A model generated the notes under the pieces. It had not been told where the DNA came from. It made no database searches and worked only from the letters and a program-made list of their open reading frames with translations. The position numbers and the translations under genes are program-made. Positions 52,661 through 54,306 of a stretch of DNA of 54,306 nucleotides are shown here, piece by piece. Positions within the stretch are counted from its first letter, which is position 1, and the number at the start of each line of letters is the position of its first letter. The stretch is from Teretinema sp964641135 (GTDB lineage Bacteria; Spirochaetota; Spirochaetia; Treponematales; Treponemataceae), in assembly GCA_964641135.1 (NCBI GenBank), contig CAZXJV010000006.1:1-54306 (forward strand). The letters run 5' to 3'.

Positions 52661-54217
52661 TCAGTACTTTGCCTTGCGCAGCCGCACGCCTTCGATGTCC
52701 GGGCTGAACAGTTCACGCAGGTCATTAAGGCCGAGCGCCATAAGAGCCATCCGGTCAATGCCGATACCCCAGGCCAGAACCGGTACATCGATTCCCATTG
52801 CCCGGGTAACTTCCGGCCTGAAGATGCCGGAGCCGCCCAGCTCGAACCATCCGAGAACCGGATGTTTTATATGAACCTCAATCGACGGTTCCGTGAAGGG
52901 AAAGTAACCGGGAACATATTTGACATCTGTTGCACCGGCAATTTCTACAGCAAACATCTCAAGAAATCCCAAAAGGGTTTTCAGGTTTACTTCATCGCCC
53001 AGTACAATTCCTTCGGTCTGGTAAAAGTCGGAAAGGTGGGTTGCGTCAACCTTGTCGTACCGGAAGCATCGGGCTATACCGAAATATTTACCGGGGATGG
53101 CCGCGTTGTGCAGCTGCCGTGCTGACAGGGCCGTTCCCTGGCTGCGCAGGATGAGCCTGCGGGTGAATTCGCGGTCGAAATTGTAGTTCCAGCCGCGGCT
53201 GCCCGTGTTGCCGCCGTTTTGATGGGCTGCTGCCACATTGGAAAGCCAGGGCTCTTCAATTTCGCGTGCGTGGGTGGGGTTTTTTACGTAATAGGCATCA
53301 TGAATGTCGCGGGCTGCATGGAACTGCGGCATAAACAGGGCATCCGAGTTCCAGAATTCTGTCTCCACCAGGGGACCGTCGAATTCCTGGAAGCCGAGAG
53401 CGCACAGTTTGTCCTTGACGCTTTCCAAAAAGCTTACATAGGGATTTGAGCGGCCGGGTATGATGCGGGCCGGTGGTATCGAAATATTGTAGCCGCGGAA
53501 ACTACCGGCTTTCCAGTCGCCGCTTTTTAAAAGGGCCGGAGTAATGGAACCGATCTCGTCGCCGGTAATACCGGCTGAATCAAGGGCGGAGCGGACAGTG
53601 TCGGCGTCCGGGGTCAGTGTGTATACAACGGTTTCACGTTCAATAATACGGAATGCTGCATCCGAAGCTCCCCGTTTTTTTGCCATGGTTGCCATGACTG
53701 TTTTTTCATCGGCGGTCAGGTTTCCTTCTTCAAGAAGACCGTCTGCCGCACTACCGGCGCGCTCCAGAAGCTGACGTACGATTGCCAGCCGGCCGCCTGC
53801 AGGTTCTGTCACAAATGCCGCTTTTTTATCAGCATCCATGGCTACGACGCCTTCCTTTGTCAGCGCGCCGAAGGCCGAGCCTACATCCTTGTTTTCAAGG
53901 TTAAGAGCGGCAGCGATTTCCGGGAGGGTTTTTGATCCGCTGTCTTTCAGGAGCCGTATGATTCGTTCCTCGGGCGTACCGTCTGTAGAAAAAACGCGGC
54001 CAAGGTCGGTTATCTCATAAAAAATGTGTGTTTCCCGGCGTACTTCGGCCACCAGCCCCTTGCCGCCGAGCCATGAAAAAGCCTGGTTGGCGTGACCGCT
54101 TTTATAGTCGAGACGTTTTTCCAGACTTGTTGCGGTTAATTCTTCACCAGGGCGGCAGGTACGCAGCACCCGGATCTCAAGGGGATGCAGATTTTTGATA
54201 ATTGACTGTACATCCAT
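52661..54217 (-). CDS. pheS: Phenylalanyl-tRNA synthetase alpha subunit, archaeal/spirochaete type
   Basis: A 518-aa catalytic subunit of class II. Residues 1-200 hold three winged-helix-like repeats that bind tRNA (LTATSLEKRLDYKSGHANQA, LPEIAAALNLENKDVGSAFG), found in archaeal and eukaryotic enzymes in place of the bacterial coiled coil. Motif 2 is in FRYDKVDATHLSDFYQTEGI, and motif 3 in GWFELGGSGIFRPEVTRAMG with AWGIGIDRMAL. FHAARDIHDAYYVKNPTHAR is the conserved region after motif 1. AGGAG lies six bases before the ATG. Spirochaetes are known to carry this archaeal type, which fits the rest of the window. Confidence 0.95.
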   Translation of the reverse strand: MDVQSIIKNLHPLEIRVLRTCRPGEELTATSLEKRLDYKSGHANQAFSWLGGKGLVAEVRRETHIFYEITDLGRVFSTDGTPEERIIRLLKDSGSKTLPEIAAALNLENKDVGSAFGALTKEGVVAMDADKKAAFVTEPAGGRLAIVRQLLERAGSAADGLLEEGNLTADEKTVMATMAKKRGASDAAFRIIERETVVYTLTPDADTVRSALDSAGITGDEIGSITPALLKSGDWKAGSFRGYNISIPPARIIPGRSNPYVSFLESVKDKLCALGFQEFDGPLVETEFWNSDALFMPQFHAARDIHDAYYVKNPTHAREIEEPWLSNVAAAHQNGGNTGSRGWNYNFDREFTRRLILRSQGTALSARQLHNAAIPGKYFGIARCFRYDKVDATHLSDFYQTEGIVLGDEVNLKTLLGFLEMFAVEIAGATDVKYVPGYFPFTEPSIEVHIKHPVLGWFELGGSGIFRPEVTRAMGIDVPVLAWGIGIDRMALMALGLNDLRELFSPDIEGVRLRKAKY

Positions 54218-54277
54218 GACTGACTCCTGTTACAATATGGAAGTATTTATATCATTTTCTGTGGAGTACAGTAAAGA

Positions 54278-54306
54278 GTGCCTAAAAAAATCAAGATCTG
54301 GACTAA
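54278..54306 (+). CDS. Possible start of a divergent gene, cut by the window edge
   Basis: From GTG 54278 the frame reads (V/M)PKKIKIWT and stays open to the edge. GGAG stands 11 bases upstream. The fragment is too short to judge. Confidence 0.25.

Overview
The window looks like chromosome of a fermentative, anaerobic spirochaete (Spirochaetales, Treponema/Spirochaeta-like). The best marker is the phenylalanyl-tRNA synthetase pair at 50877-54217. It has the short beta subunit (571 aa) and the long alpha subunit with N-terminal winged helices that are typical of archaea and spirochaetes rather than of most bacteria. Many lipobox lipoproteins, two LPP20-type lipoproteins, a one-polypeptide pyruvate:ferredoxin oxidoreductase and a hybrid-cluster protein fit the same picture. 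No rRNA, tRNA, CRISPR array, transposase or prophage gene was seen.

Layout. 1-3510: a CapA-type lipoprotein (cut by the window edge), a conserved unknown protein, a methyltransferase and a DTW-domain tRNA-modifying enzyme. 3790-7096: an accessory patch with a MazF toxin whose antitoxin is reduced to a C-terminal stub, an HPF1/DUF2228-like protein, a complete VapBC pair with its own promoter and operator, a glyoxalase-fold protein and a protein resembling the N-terminal domain of the eukaryotic splicing factor AAR2. 7222-15928: hcp with a palindromic operator, a 1044-aa TPR/GGDEF protein with an SH3b partner, a class IV aminotransferase, a Gly-rich lipoprotein, a 62-aa Cys protein and YjbQ. 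15932-19868: a seven-gene overlapping cation/H+ antiporter operon in the order E-F-G-(D/E fusion)-B-C-D. This matches the antiporter half of archaeal Mbh complexes, but no hydrogenase genes and no full MrpA are present. 20014-25240: MarR regulator, HdeD-like protein, flavodoxin-Nudix fusion, lipoprotein, radical SAM/SPASM protein. 25317-29801: SDR and NifJ.

29985-47893 is dominated by alpha-glucan and sugar metabolism: a secreted GH13 amylase co-translated with an ABC ATPase, a Crp/Fnr regulator co-translated with a protein pairing a carbohydrate-binding-like N-terminus with a tyrosine/dual-specificity phosphatase (a laforin/SEX4-like arrangement), and a LacI-controlled operon. That operon holds a binding protein, two permeases, an amylosucrase-type GH13_4 enzyme, a PfkB fructokinase and a GH65 phosphorylase fused to beta-phosphoglucomutase. 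It would import a di- or oligosaccharide such as sucrose or a maltose-type glucoside. Cleavage would give glucose units, fructose and beta-glucose-1-phosphate, which feed glycolysis and then NifJ. The operon has no transport ATPase of its own. Two LPP20 lipoproteins, a PspC protein and a DUF898 protein sit between the amylase and the Crp gene. 47945-50867 holds a rhodanese lipoprotein, a membrane-anchored LuxR-type regulator, an unknown protein and a PilZ-like protein. The window ends with pheS-pheT.

A recurring signal is a -10-like hexamer placed 6-8 nt before a start codon that has no Shine-Dalgarno sequence (capA, DTW gene, HPF1-like gene, mrpE, marR, crp). This suggests that several genes, regulators among them, are translated from leaderless mRNAs, while most metabolic genes have clear Shine-Dalgarno leaders.
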